Translations under genes and position numbers: made by a program
Shown here: piece by piece, positions 1 through 10,920 of the stretch
Position numbering within the stretch: position 1 is the stretch's first letter
Layout: the number at the start of each line of letters is the position of its first letter
NCBI GenBank assembly: GCA_963556145.1
Contig: OY744472.1
Span: 3,782,001 to 3,846,000 of the forward strand
Reading direction: 5' to 3'
Source of the DNA: Hygrocybe punicea
Taxonomy: Eukaryota > Basidiomycota > Agaricomycetes > Agaricales > Hygrophoraceae
DNA: 64,000 nt
The notes under the pieces: model-generated
Seen by the model: the letters and a program-made list of their open reading frames with translations, nothing else
What the model was told of the DNA's origin: nothing
The model's database searches: none

Positions 1-230
1 AGGGGGACGTGTCATTGTTGCGTGTCCGCGAGGTGGACAAAGGCCCGGGCCGGGGGACGCGTTGGTGTTGTTGTTGCGTGTCCGCGAGGTGGACGAGAGG
101 GGCACGCGTTGTTGTTGTTGCGTGTCCGCGAGGTGGACGAGAGGGTGACGCATTGTTGTTGTTGCGTGTCCGCGAGGTGGACGAGAGGGCGACGTGTCGT
201 TGTTGTTGCGTGCTGTTGCCCCATGCTGTT
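1..230. repeat. Minisatellite with core GTCCGCGAGGTGGAC
   Basis: At least four units of about 45-55 bases repeat the near-palindromic core GTCCGCGAGGTGGAC, separated by GTTGTTGTTGCGT stretches. The same array lies in opposite orientation at 30115-30530, so it is an internal part of family F. All frames are open only because the unit lacks stops. Confidence 0.85.
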
Positions 231-565
231 GTTGTTGTTGTCATAGCGTAGTTAGCTACAGTTCATTACTTGATCAGAAATTGAGACTTACCTAGGCCGG
301 GAAGTGGGAGCACCACCCCCCGGCCGCTTCCCTGCTCCTTCCTTTGACTGTTCCGGTCGGTCGTCTGGTCACCGTGCGCTTGCTCGCCCTTGGTCGTATC
401 CGTCGAGGTGGTTGTGGTGGTTGTGTGATGAACCCGTGACACACCGCCAAACCGTGGGTACGGGTCACGGTATGGTCACGGGTGACGAAACCAAACACCC
501 TACCTGTACCCGCGCAACCCGTTTTGGTTATACCGCGGGTTGACCCAAACCTGTGGTCATCCCTA
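1..565 (-). mobile_element. hAT-like non-autonomous element, family F, cut by the window edge
   Basis: This is the reverse complement of the right-to-left layout of the complete family F copy at 29777-30804. The visible terminus ends in CCGTGGTCATCCCTA-like sequence (here CTGTGGTCATCCCTA, ending at 565), which is the inverted repeat seen at both ends of that copy. A splice-donor-like AGGTAAGT reads on the minus strand at 291. The other end and its target duplication lie outside the window. It is inserted in the decayed gene that continues from 566. Confidence 0.7.
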
Positions 566-873
566 GTTTCAAGATCATGCCATTTTTGTTGGACAGCAAC
601 TGATAATTGGAAGCAAATACCGACATGTTCAATAGGTAGCGACTTGTAATTACAAACTAGATGCTGTATTAGTGGATGATCCCATCAGACTGAACAGGGC
701 ACAAATGGGAGCTGTATAAAGTCATTGCAAGCCCAGTTCGTCTTATAGGTCCATTCTGGAGATGGATTGTCGCAGCCGAAGTTGTGGGAACTGGGGAAGG
801 CAGCTAAGGGACCTGTGTTTGGGGAGGTGATCACAAAGTTATCGAGGAGGAAGGTTTTGACGGTCGACTCCAT
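566..873 (-). pseudogene. Fragment of an uncharacterised Agaricomycete gene family (copy 2)
   Basis: The minus-strand translation beginning at 873 aligns by eye with the longer copy starting at 5472: both share the pattern LDN(F/Y)VITS, a PSPEW/PNPKW block, NWA.NDF.QL.FVP and then DHPL.QHLV. In this copy a TGA interrupts the frame just before WDHPL, where the other copy has an Arg-Phe pair, and the frame then continues to 566. There a family F element cuts it off. Function is unknown. It is a remnant of the same family as 2706-5482, not a working gene. Confidence 0.6.
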
Positions 874-894
874 CTGACAGCACTTTTTGAGTTA

Positions 895-1390
895 ATAGAA
901 TAGGTGCAAAAAAAATGGTACATACAGATACGGATGCCAAGGAGGGAAGGATCGGTTGATGTAAGATGGAGCCCAAGGATGAGAAATGATGGAACACCAA
1001 GCTCGCTGGGACTTCGTATAGGTGAATGAGATTTGATTGACTGATGGCAGCACCCAAGCCAAGGCTGAAGGGAGTCTGGAGCTCACTGATAGCTTGTATG
1101 AGCCAGCGAGTGCAGAACGAGGGAATGTCTGAGCCGAGAGGGCCTGGAGCTCACTGGTACATTGTACGGGCGAACAAGAACATAGTAAGCATGCCCAAAC
1201 GAAGATTTGCCTGGAGCCCGCGTGTACTTTGCATGGGTGAATGAGGATGGAACGAGGGAGAGTCTGAGCCAAGAGCTCGCTGGTACTTTGTATGGGGGAA
1301 CAATGAGTCTCTAGGAATACTCACCAGTACTTTGTACAGGTGAGCAATGACAAACAGTAAATACAAAATAATTATATATGTGACAAATTG
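895..1390. repeat. Spaced array of a CTGGTACTTTGTA motif; no gene
   Basis: Four to five spaced copies of a roughly 30-base word, CTCGCTGGTACTTTGTATGG followed by GTGAATGAG, lie between 1000 and 1350. The same word recurs upstream of the related gene copy at 5660-5880 and in inverted orientation at 25110-25430. No coding region is supported here. Confidence 0.6.
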
Positions 1391-2335
1391 CCTTTGTTGG
1401 ACGATTAACAGCGGTTTAGCCGTTGCCACAACGGTCCAGTCTGGCTAATAAGCCATATATGGGTTAGCCATTGTTAGCCATAGCTGAGCCGAGTCGAAAC
1501 CAGCGGTGGCAGACCAGGCACGTAACAATGAAGGCGATGAAGATAATGTGGACAGTCACCCACAGTGATGGCATGGTCAACAGCATCATCATCGTCGAGA
1601 TATCGCTATTGCCACCGCCATTGCTACCATCCTCACGCAACTTGACAATGAGGCCAATCTGGATGGCAACAATGATGAAGGAGGTGCTGGGGATGTCTGA
1701 GATGACATCCCCATTTGCTTTAATCATGGTGGAATGTGGGCAGGGCCATGGGGAGCCCTTAATGGTACAGGTAAGTACCCACCTCCCTCCTGCTTTTTCC
1801 CCACATACTTACCCCTTCCCACCTCTCGTTTGCGGCCAGGAATCCTATGACATCCCCACTGGTTTTATTTATGGTGGAATGTGGGGAGGGCCATGGGGGG
1901 CCCCGAGGGTGTAGGTAAGTACCCCCCTTCATTCTGGTTTTTCCCCCATGTACTAACCCTTCCTGCTGCTCGTTCTGGGCCGGGGACCTTCTTCTATCCA
2001 TCCCCTCTTCATTTCCCCCATCCACCTCACTTTCTGGCCTCTTCCTGGCCACCCATTTCCACCCCCCACTCTAAGCGCCCTTCCCCGCCCCCCAGCGTCC
2101 ATCCCTCCCCTCACCCACCCTCCAGAGCCCTTCACCATCATGTCTAGACTGATTCTGGCACTTCTGTGAAGGTGTGTACCCACCAGGTCAGTGGCAGCAC
2201 CCCAAGTATGATCATTTTTTATTTCTTTTATTTGTCTTTCTTTCGCATATTTTCATGTATATTAGTCTGTATACAGTATGTAAAACAATATATCTATGAT
2301 ATGTCAAAAAAACTGCTTGAAAACAGGGCGAGATT
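1391..2335 (+). mobile_element. Dispersed repeat family N, copy N1
   Basis: This sequence is shared with 29205-31165 (N2) and with both arms of the palindrome at 31203-33563. Shared landmarks are a GGTGGAATGTGG block, GGGCCATGGGG, a donor-like CAGGTAAGTACCCACC, a C/T-rich tract, and a tail with TTTTCATGTATATTAG. In N1 the GGAATGTGG-to-GTAAGT segment is present twice in tandem, with donors at 1771 and about 1915. I see no clear terminal repeats for this copy, so its ends are approximate. No transposase is visible and frames are broken. Confidence 0.55.
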
Positions 2336-2705
2336 GTGAATAAATTGTGCTTGCTGTTGGCGATGACGAGCGCATGTGACTCGGTAGTGATTGGCGGGCC
2401 CATAGCAACAGTGATGGGAAAGTCCGAGCCCATCAGCGCCCTTGTTCCTGACGTTCCAGAATGGGTTATTACTGTATATAGGACATTAGTAACTACAGTA
2501 CCCTTAGCTATGGCAGGTTTATTGAAGGAGGCCCTACAGCAGAAAATATACCTCTACTTAGAAGGGGTAATAGGGTGTGTCACCACCTCTAAGATGTGGG
2601 AAGAGTCGGGAATCACAGGTGCCAAATTTAGGCATCACTTAAAGGTAGGCCGGAATTAGAACTTTTGGTAGGGCTTTGGTAGGGTCAAAATAATAAATCT
2701 AATGG
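2336..2705. other. Unassigned stretch between repeat N1 and the next gene remnant
   Basis: A 107-codon open frame on the plus strand (2336-2659) has no ATG at its first position, no recognisable motif and lies in repeat-derived sequence. I make no gene call. The sequence after 2660 is A/T-rich and leads into the 3' end of the minus-strand remnant. Confidence 0.4.
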
Positions 2706-3120
2706 ATATCAAAATATATGATTTTGGCAGTTATCAAAATCCCATTCCCTTTCGAAGGCATTGTACTGCATATGCTCCCTTGACCTGTCTTCCCACAGAT
2801 CCTCTATCACTTGGTAGTTGACTCTTGTTCTCATGCGAAAGCCATCCACGTCCAACCAATGGAATACGGTGGCCCCTCTCTTGCCTGGTGCATGGAAGTG
2901 CTCACTTTCCTTCTGCTGAGCTAGGCGAGATGCCCTTGCTTGTTCAGTCTCCAAGGCAGCAACTTTCTCATGGCGGGCCATTTGCTGAACAAAAAATTCC
3001 TGCCACATTTCCCCACGCTTTTGGGAGGAACCCAGGCTTGGCTGGGGAGGTTGTTGAGCCACTCAAGGCATCGTATTGTTAGGACCTGAGGGCAGCTGAG
3101 GGCTCACTTCAGTAAAGGGC

Positions 3121-4603
3121 TAGTGTTGCCGAAGTTCGGTTTGGTCTGGTTTTTTGACTTTTTTGGAAAACCGGAACCGAAACCGTTGGTTCGGTTCAGC
3201 CAAATGCCGAACCGGAACCGGAACCGCGTCGAACGGTTTCAACGCGTTCGGTCTGTGTTCGAACGTGGTTCGAACCACGAACCAACCTCCAAATCTCCTC
3301 GTGAAGACCAGGCGCACATCAATTGATGTGGCGCTGGGTTTCACGAGGGAAGCAGGAGGTGGGATGGGAGGTGGGGTGGTTGTAGCTTCAGGCTGGGGCA
3401 TCTTCGGGCCCAGTACGGTGCATTGGCGGGCGGATGGAGGCGGGATGGTCGAAGGCGTGGACCGTGCCTGTCTGCAGTGGTGGGGAAAATTCGACAGCAA
3501 ACGAAAAAAGACTTACCTGGCGACCGGGGTGGGTGCACCACTCTCCCGGCCAGTTCTCTCGCTTTCCGCGGCCAGTTATCTCGCTTTCCGCGGCCAGTTA
3601 TCTCGCTTTCCGCGTTTTTTTTGTGCGTGGTTGTTGCCGTTGTTGGCCCTTTCCGCGTCCTTCTTCATCATTGCCATGCCGAATTCCTCGCAAACGATGT
3701 CTGCGCGTCTGTTGACGCGTCAGCCCGGGTTTGCGAGGTGTGTGGTTAGCAAGTTGTCGACGGGTTAAAGCTAGCGTACGTACCTGGGCTGGTAGGTGGG
3801 CGCACCACCCTACCAGCCTTCAACTTCCCTGTCGTCGTCGTGTTGGTGTTGGTGTTGTAGGCGGCAGTGGGAACGATCATCCGCGTTTGAGGCAGCAGGT
3901 TGCTGCTGCTGCCGGTGTTGCTCTGCTGCTGCTGCCGGCGTTGCTGTTGCTGCTGCTGCTGCTGCTGTTGCGGTTGCGGTTGCGGTTGCTGCTGCTGCTG
4001 TTGCGGTTGCTGTTGCGGTTGCTGCTGTGGCTGTTGCAGTTGCTGTCGCTGGGGATCATTTGGCCGTCATCGTCGTCGTTGCTGTTGTCGTCGTCGGGGT
4101 GGTGGCATTGGTGGTGTTGCCACTGCCGTTGCTGCTGCTGCCGCTGCTGCCATCAATTCACTCCGACTCGCGTTGGAACGCGAGGGAGGTTGTTAGGTGA
4201 AGTCGACCGCGGGCGCCTTATTTATGTGGTCAAGGTGGGCCCTGTGGGGCTGTTCTATGTAAAAAAATGTCAGTAAAATATGAAATAAAGTCATTACTCA
4301 CCGTGGTTGTTGAGTAACGTCAGTGTTGAGTCGAACTTGAAATTGCACGCGAGTATGTTTAAGGTCACATGACCTAAGTTCACGCGACTGCATAGAAAAA
4401 AATGTGAAAAATTAAGTAAATGAGTATCTACGTAGGTAACTATACATTACGGTTCGCGGTTTGAACCGCATGTCAGTGCCAGAACCGCAAACTTAACCAG
4501 CGGTTCAGTTCAGCCAAATGGCTGAACCAGAACCGAACTTCCGGTTCGGTTCGCGGTTCAAACCGGGTTCCGATCGGTTCCGAACCGAACTTCGGCATCA
4601 CTA
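3121..4603. mobile_element. hAT-like non-autonomous element G
   Basis: The ends are inverted repeats, TAGTGTTGCCGAAGTTCGG on the left and the complement CCGAACTTCGGCATCACTA on the right. They are flanked by an exact 8-base duplication, TAAAGGGC, at 3113-3120 and 4604-4611. An 8-base duplication with TAGTG.TG termini is typical of the hAT superfamily. Terminal regions are arrays of GGTTCGG/CCGAACC words. The interior has no transposase. It has triplet repeats and, on the minus strand, two GGTGGTGC.CCCACC cores followed by splice donors at 3516 (CAGGTAAGT, with a CTGCAG acceptor 45 bases on) and 3783 (CAGGTACGT). It sits inside the gene remnant 2706-5482. Confidence 0.9.
3897..4155. repeat. Triplet-repeat tract (GCT/GTT/GCG)
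   Basis: A run of GCTGCT, GTTGCG and GTCGTC triplets inside element G. It is open in several frames on both strands, giving poly-Leu, poly-Cys, poly-Ala or poly-Ser translations, none with independent support as a protein. Confidence 0.8.
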
Positions 4604-5482
4604 TAAAGGGCACAGTGGTCGATGCTAGTCGCTCTTCCCGCTGCTGCTGGATCGCAGCCTGGACCTGCACATTGTTCAGTAAATATTTCTGTGCCTCAGG
4701 TTGGGGCGATTCACGTAAGGGCTTGTCAAGGGTGCTCCAGATGATCCATACTGGGATGCCGACCCTTATGAGTCTTCACAAATGGATTAGCCATTTGCAT
4801 GTCTGTATGTATGACCATGCCAACTCTTGGATTGGCCTCATTGGACCAAGCAATTGGCAAGTCCTGCAGTTGCTGAACCCACTCGGGGTGGATTTTGGTA
4901 TCTTTGACAAGTATTTTCACCTATGAGGGATCATCTCCGTATGGAACATCCTCAAAGGTGTAGTGCGAGATGGCCATTGAGCATAATGCCATGAGAGGGA
5001 TGAAAGCGTCGCGAGATTGCATAGCACACTTCCTGGCAGTGTGTTCGCGTTTATGGGAGCGGGAATAGCCGTATGTGTGAGGTATGGGGAAATACTTGAA
5101 GTTGAGAGGGTAAAGCCCACCAGGCACTTGGCTCATTAGTTCCCAGACAACCAGATGCAAGGAGTTCTCTAGGTTGCTCCACTTCTCACAAACTACAGCT
5201 GCCAGTTGGAAGTCATTATGAACACATTCCAGAGGAATTGTTTTGTAGTCATAGACTAGGTGCTGTAGTAACGGGTGATCGAATCGTATTGAGCGAGGCA
5301 CAAATGCCAGTTGCAGGAAGTCGTTGTGAGCCCAATTCAACTGGAAGCACCACTTTGGGTTGGGATCATTGCATTCGAAGAATTGGTGGTTGGGGAAGTT
5401 CGTTAATGTTCTGGCATTCAGAGAAGTAATGACATAATTGTCAATGAGGAAAGTGGTAGGTGGGGAATTCATCTGGAAAGCT

Positions 5483-6280
5483 TGTGAGTTAGATGGAGTC
5501 TTGCAGTATGGCCAGACAAACTACTGACCTCTTTATGGGCCAAGCAAACAGGGGAGAGGAAGGCAGACAAGGCAGAGTATGAAGGCAGAACAGATCGATG
5601 GGATTAAGGGGCCAATGGGGATGGCAGATGGGTGATCATGAAGGTAGGGGACCAGGAGGACCAAAAGGTAAGCTCGCTCGTACTTTGTACAGGCGAACGA
5701 TGGCAGAGACCAGATGCAATGGGCATGACCTGAACCAGTAGGGGACCACGAGGGAACCAGGAAGGGGACCGGGTAGGCAACCACGAGGAAGACCAAAGGT
5801 AAGCTTGCTAGTACTATGTATGGGTGAATGAGGGTACCTAGGAAGGGTAGTTGCTCACTGGTACTTTGTACTGGTGAATGTTGAAGAAAAGAACACGACT
5901 AAGTCAGAAAACAATATGACTAAACTGACACGTCAACAGGGACAAACATCCCAGCTCTTCACGACTGAGTTGTCAAAGAGCTCTCATCCAGTTCTCAATG
6001 GCTGAGCCATAGAGAACTTACCTGGCACCTGCCCATCTCCTCACCATTGTCGTGTCATACCTGGTGCTCCCATCTCATTATTGGCACTCTCAGTGGCTGA
6101 GCCATAGAGAACTTATCTGGTGCTCCCATCTCCTCATCAGCCTCTCAACAGCCACGCCGTGCCGTGTTTCTGTCAGTTCAGCTTAATCATGCCCTTTCTC
6201 CATTCAATTTCATGACCATTTCCATCCTGTGGAATACATTATTCGACCACACTATGTGCAGTATTATTCGACCACATTAT
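5483..6280 (-). repeat. Inverted dispersed repeat A, left copy, upstream part
   Basis: The sequence from about 5520 onward is repeated in opposite orientation at 24580-25450 with few differences. It contains three copies of the CTNGTACTTTGTA word (about 5670-5870) and an internal duplication of a GAGAACTTA(C/T)CTGG(T/C) segment (6010 and 6105). It also has short repeats of TTCGACCACA(C/T)TATGT near 6245-6300. No coding region is supported; short open frames here are repeat translations. Confidence 0.65.
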
Positions 6281-6288
6281 GTACAGTA

Positions 6289-6720
6289 TTATTTGACCAT
6301 CAGTTCCCTCCATACAAATTTCATCCTTGCTGGTTTCAGCACACGTATAATATACTTGTCTGTCTGCCGGACGAGCCAGTTCTCATTGTAAAAGCAAGCA
6401 GGTAGCTCACAAACGGGATTGTGAACACTGACGGTGTTCCTACCATCCCTTATCCTGTGACAAAGTTTAGCACCCCTGTGGGATTGCGTTCTTGCAATCT
6501 TTTGGTACTCGTCATCAATGATCTTCATCTTGAGGTCCATGTTGCATCGCCAATGCATTTACGCAATCTTGAGATCGTCATCATTGGCATCACTGGATTC
6601 TCAACTCATCCCATCTTCTGCCAAATTTTCCATCACTGACTTTAACCACTCCCAATTGTCGACATCTGGTGCCTCCTCCTGTTCTTTGCAACCGATGGTC
6701 TCTTTCTGTATGTTGCACTC
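6289..6720 (-). pseudogene. Gene fragment in repeat A (transposon-associated protein of unknown function)
   Basis: On the minus strand from about 6700 a protein-like segment reads with a Trp/Glu-rich start, then DDEYQKIARTQSHRGAKL and a C-terminal block with LPACFYNENWLVRQTDKY and FVWREL. A stop near 6590 interrupts it. The block LP..FY...WL..Q...Y resembles pieces of Agaricomycete transposon-associated proteins that I cannot name. The counterpart at 24540-24715 keeps only the last part. I regard it as a decayed fragment. Confidence 0.35.
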
Positions 6721-6734
6721 TCCCACACATTCCT

Positions 6735-6845
6735 TAGGACTCCTCAAGGACTCCTCAAGGACTCCTCAAGGAGTTTTCATGGACATAGTCAGTATACCTT
6801 TATATAATAGGGAACTCAAGGACTCCTCAAGGACTCCTCAATTCT
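6735..6845. repeat. GGACTCCTCAA repeat, partial end of MITE O
   Basis: Five or six direct copies of GGACTCCTCAA follow the block CACACATTCCTTA, exactly as at the start of MITE O at 25720. The other end of that element is absent here, so this is a partial copy. Confidence 0.6.
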
Positions 6846-7699
6846 GAGTAAATTTCACTTTGAATGGTCATTTTTATGAGTTTTCATGCAGTATGCTTAT
6901 TTACAACAAGGGATCCACCACTTCAGGCTACCCCCAAACCTGAACAACTAGTTACAACTCACTACTGAACCATCTACATGTTGGTAAAAGTACTGGGCAG
7001 CCCTGGGACGATACATTGGGACATCCCATTGTCCCTGGTCCGGTGTATGGGATGGCCCATGGGACGACATTTGGTGTTGTGGGATGTCCCATGTCCCATG
7101 GAACATCCCACACAGAGGGGGTGTCTGGGGGCATTTGGCACGTCCCTTCCCTAGCTATTCAATAGAAAACTCAGAGTGATGACAGCATCTAATTATAAAT
7201 TTCCAGGCCTTATCATGGCCACTATGGGTACCATGGGTGCTATGGCATAGTATAAGATTGTACATACTTATTCTTTTGAGAGTCACAGAGCTGATTGTCC
7301 TTCAAGGTCAGTGACAGGGTGTGAAGATACAGCAGTTGTTTCCACATATAAAGACAGAAGGAGTGGGACAGGAAAAGTGCTGGAGATGTTGGGTAATGAG
7401 ATGGGATTGAGGGGGAGGATTGAGGGTGTGCTTCTAGTAAACCAATCCCTAGTGCATGTGGCAAGCTGAAGCTTGTAGGGGAGTAAGTGAGCAGAACATG
7501 CATGATATACAAAGAAAAGTAGGGCTACATATGCAGAGGAGGCTGAGCTGAAAATTAAACATGTGCATTATGAAGAGCATTTGATCAGGATATCAGTGGT
7601 TATTACATTATTGGCTGTGCATACAATGGCTGACTGGGAAGCAGATGCAGAGGATAGATCTGAAATTAGAGTGTGTCTTGAGGACAGTGGACTTGGGTA

Positions 7700-7890
7700 A
7701 GGAGACATCTCACAGAGGCTTTATTGGGACATCCCACAGGCTTGTCTGGGATGTCCCTGTCAGCTTGCAGCTGAGGCTTTTGGACATCCCTGTCATCTTG
7801 TGGGACATCCCACCAAGTCTTTGGGACATCCCACAGCCTTGTCTGGGACATCCCTGCCAGCTTGTGGGATGTCCAACAGCCTTGTTTGGC
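7700..7890. repeat. GGGACATCCC palindromic array, left arm of J
   Basis: Short units combine GGGACATCCC or GGGATGTCCC with CAGCTTGTG/CAGCCTTGT spacers. It is the inverted counterpart of part of 9650-10110. Confidence 0.8.
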
Positions 7891-8307
7891 ACCACCATCT
7901 ACCAGGCACTTGTCTGGAACACAATGTACACCTTCCTTAGCACTCCTAGAATTAATTTTAGATTTTTCAGACGTGTAGTCGCAAAGTTAGGTGTTTAAGG
8001 GTCCAATTTTGGCAGAGGCATAAAATGCATTGTGAATATCTCCACATATAAAATAAAATAAAATACACAAACTCCTCTCGGGGTAGGTGTATCATACCTA
8101 CATCTCTTCAGGGTCTTGCCCTGGCCATTGAGGTGTTGTAGTACATGTAATAATAATAAGAAAATCCAGCCACCCTTCCCTATATGGCAACTCGACCCCG
8201 TTTGGGACATCGGCAATTTCCGGTTGAAAGTCTCGTGCGCGTGTTCAACAAGACTCGTCGTTTTCAACAACAACGCGACAACGGGTGCGGATGCCAGAGC
8301 ACCCCAG

Positions 8308-8366
8308 GTAAGTGGTCCATTTATCTTTTTCATGTATTCTACTAACTAATTATTAATAGTAAACAG
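8308..8366 (+). other. Intron-like segment in the centre of J
   Basis: The sequence CCCCAG is followed by GTAAGT at 8308, a CTAAC branch-like word near 8342, and acceptors ATTAATAG (ending 8359) or TAAACAG (ending 8366). The length of 52-59 bases matches true introns elsewhere in the window. The following block, TTTTTTTGCCGCACCCTCGC, is also found directly after a CTAAC...TTTTAG acceptor at about 37970 in another element. Confidence 0.55.
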
Positions 8367-8399
8367 TTTTGGGTTTTTTTGCCGCACCCTCGCGCCAAA

Positions 8400-9240
8400 T
8401 GAACGCGAACAAGGCCAACAGGCGGACGCGGATGCGGTCGACAAGGAGGGAGGACACAGCCCAGAACGGGGACAACCCAGGCTGACCACAAGAGCAAGAA
8501 CGGGGACAACGAGAATGAGGACGACGGGGTAAACGAACGAATGCGACCACGACGTGAAAGGGGAAGACGACAACGGGAACCGGGAACCACAACAACGGGA
8601 AGACAACAACGGGCAGGGGCAACAAAGACGAGGATGATGAGTAGGGCAGCGGGCATGGGGACCAGGACGACGACCAGGAGGGGGACAACAACCAGGATGA
8701 TGACGAGGACAGTGAGCACAGGAACGGGGACGGGGACAACGGACAACGGAAACAAGGATGACCAGGACGAGAGAATGGGATGATGAGGACAACAAGACCG
8801 GGACAGCAAGGACAATGGCAACAGGGACGATGAGGACGGGATGGCAAACGGGACGGCAACGACAACACGAATGGCATGGGGCCGACGGCCGTGGGCCACC
8901 ACACGGGGACAGGGACAACGAGGACAACGAGGACAATGAGGACAACGAGGACAATGAGGACAACGAGGACAACGAGGACGACCAAGACGACGACAAGGAC
9001 AGCAAGGATGGGAACGGGGACCGGGACAACAGGCAACGGAACCGAGGATGGCCGGAACGAGGGAATGGGATGATGACAGCGGAGACCGCCACAACGAGGA
9101 CGACGACGATGGGGATGGCAAGGACGGAAATGGCGAGGACAGGACGGCAAACGGGATGGCTACGGCAACACAAATGGGAACGGGGCCACATGGGAATGAC
9201 GACGATGACGGGGGTGACGGGGGTGACGTGGAGGGGGGTG
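8400..9240. repeat. GAC/AAC-rich low-complexity tract
   Basis: Degenerate GGGGACAACGAGGAC units fill the centre of J, including a clean run of GAGGACAAC/GAGGACAAT near 8920-8980. A related tract starts at 37990. Long open frames exist on both strands only because stops are rare in such sequence. A TGA at about 8399 interrupts the frame that is open as CGA in the related copy. Confidence 0.8.
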
Positions 9241-9267
9241 GACATGTGGGTAACCCTGGTATGTAAC

Positions 9268-9480
9268 TTTGTAGGTCCCCCCTGTTTCCCTCCCGTTTCC
9301 TCCCATTTCCCTCTCCTCTCTCCTCCTGCCTCTTCTCCCCCTGCCTATCTCCTGCCCCCTGCCAGCCCCACCTCCCATCCACCTCCTGCCCTTCTCCCCT
9401 TGCCCACCCCCTCCATTCCCCCTGGTCATTTCCACCTCTCCTCTTCTCTCCACCATCACCACCACCACCTCTCTCCCTCA
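9268..9480. repeat. C/T-rich tract
   Basis: Almost pure C/T on the plus strand, made of CTCCTGCC, TTCCC and CACCACCAC words. The same arrangement, low-complexity triplets followed by a C/T tract, is seen at 27118-27350. Confidence 0.75.
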
Positions 9481-9649
9481 TCTCCTGATAATGTAGATAT
9501 GTATATAATTAAACAAAATAATTATTTGATTTGCAATGTCTATTTTAAGTAAGTTGCTAAATGTAAATTATTTGAAATTATGTTATAACATATGATATAA
9601 TGGTTTATTGGTATGATTACTTAGCAGATGCTGAGCAAGCAGTCAGTCC

Positions 9650-10110
9650 AACCAGCCTGTGGGACATCCCAAAAGCTGACAGACATCTCAGACAAGGCTG
9701 TGGGATGTCCCAAAGCCTCGTTGGGATGTCCCAGAAGCTGGCAGGGACATCCCAGACAAGGCTGTGGGACATCCCAAAGCCTTGGTGGGATGTCCCACAA
9801 GCTGACAGGGACGTCCCAGACAAGGCTGTGGGATGTCCAAAAGCCTTGGTGGGATGTCCCACAAGCTGGCAGGGACGTCCCACAAGCTGACAGGGATGTC
9901 CCAAACAAGGCTGTGGGATGTCCCATAAACTGGCAGGGATGTCCCAGACAAGGCTGTGGGACGTCCCACAAGCTGGCAGGGATGTCCCAGACAAGGCTGT
10001 GGGATGTCCCAAAGACTTGGTGGGATGTCCCACAAGATGACAGGGATGTCCAAAAGCCTCAGCTGCAAGCTGACAGGGACATCCCAGACAAGCCTGTGGG
10101 ATGTCCCAAT
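9650..10110. repeat. GGGATGTCCC array, right arm of J
   Basis: About 14 units of 30-34 bases alternate GGGATGTCCC, CACAAGCTGGCAGG and CAGACAAGGCTGT. The array is longer than its left-arm partner at 7700-7890, so units have been gained or lost in one arm. Confidence 0.85.
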
Positions 10111-10920
10111 AAAGCCTCTGTGAGATGTCTCCTTACCCAAGTCCACTGTCCTCAAGACACACTCTAATTTCAGATCTATCCTCTGCATCTGCTTCCCAGT
10201 CAGCCATTGTATGCACAGCCAATAATGTAATAACCACTGATATCCTGATCAAATGCTCTTCATAATGCACATGTTTAATTTTCAGCTCAGCCTCCTCTGC
10301 ATATGTAGCCCTACTTTTCTTTGTATATCATGCATGTTCTGCTCACTTACTCCCCTACAAGCTTCAGCTTGCCACATGCACTAGGGATTGGTTTACTAGA
10401 AGCACACCCTCAATCCTCCCCCTCAATCCCATCTCATTACCCAACATCTCCAGCACTTTTCCTGTCCCACTCCTTCTGTCTTTATATGTGGAAACAACTG
10501 CTGTATCTTCACACCCTGTCACTGACCTTGAAGGACAATCAGCTCTGTGACTCTCAAAAGAATAAGTATGTACAATCTTATACTATGCCATAGCACCCAT
10601 GGTACCCATAGTGGCCATGATAAGGCCTGGAAATTTATAATTAGATGCTGTCATCACTCTGAGTTTTCTATTGAATAGCTAGGGAAGGGACGTGCCAAAT
10701 GCCCCCAGACACCCCCTCTGTGTGGGATGTTCCATGGGACATGGGACATCCCACAACACCAAATGTCGTCCCATGGGCCATCCCATACACCGGACCAGGG
10801 ACAATGGGATGTCCCAATGTATCGTCCCAGGGCCGCCCAGTACTTTTACCAACATGTAGATGGTTCAGTACTAGAGGTGAGTTGTAACTAGTTGTTCAGG
10901 TTTGGGGGTAGCCTGAAGTG

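Larger units (their letters stand above)
2706..5482 (-). pseudogene. Decayed uncharacterised Agaricomycete gene, split by a hAT-like element
   Basis: Reading 5472 downwards gives a 183-codon N-terminal part with NWAHNDFLQLAFVPRSIR, DHPLLQHLV and RDAFIPLMALCS. The frame then meets TAG at about 4921 and continues in frame through RVGMVIHTDM. A further shift leads to a Gln-rich stretch (AAIQQQREERLASTTV). After the 1483-base insertion at 3121-4603 it resumes, crosses another in-frame TGA, and ends at 2709 with GEMWQEFFVQQMARHEK, HAPGKRGATVFHW and a DFDN tail. These blocks match a family I remember as common and uncharacterised in Agaricomycetes. At least two nonsense codons, one frame shift and one insertion make it a pseudogene. 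Function is unknown. Confidence 0.65.
6919..10920. mobile_element. Palindromic DNA element J
   Basis: The two ends are inverted copies beginning CACTTCAGGCTACCCCCAA. The outer arms, about 6919-7885 and 9960-10920, are nearly identical in opposite orientation: a 90-codon incidental frame is the same in both. The flanks GGATCCAC (6911-6918) and GGATCTGC (10921-10928) match at 6 of 8 positions, compatible with an old 8-base target duplication. The arms carry GGGATGTCCC-type palindromic arrays; the 2-kb centre is low-complexity DNA with an intron-like segment. No transposase is visible. The superfamily is uncertain; hAT is possible from the duplication length. Confidence 0.75.

Noticed and set aside
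1..250. CRISPR-like regular repeats at 1-250 and 30115-30530
   Set aside because: Units are themselves low-complexity, spacers are repeats of CAA triplets, and the arrays are internal to a hAT-like element in a eukaryotic genome.
3731..4276. Poly-Leu/poly-Ala frames in element G
   Set aside because: Triplet repeats open in all frames; no start context or conservation to choose one.
7240..7512. 90-codon frame present identically at 10321-10593
   Set aside because: It is part of the inverted arms of element J and has no protein features.
8342..9481. Long minus-strand frame of 379 codons and two overlapping ones
   Set aside because: They are translations of GAC/AAC repeats and a C/T tract, open in several frames at once, with no domain or codon structure.
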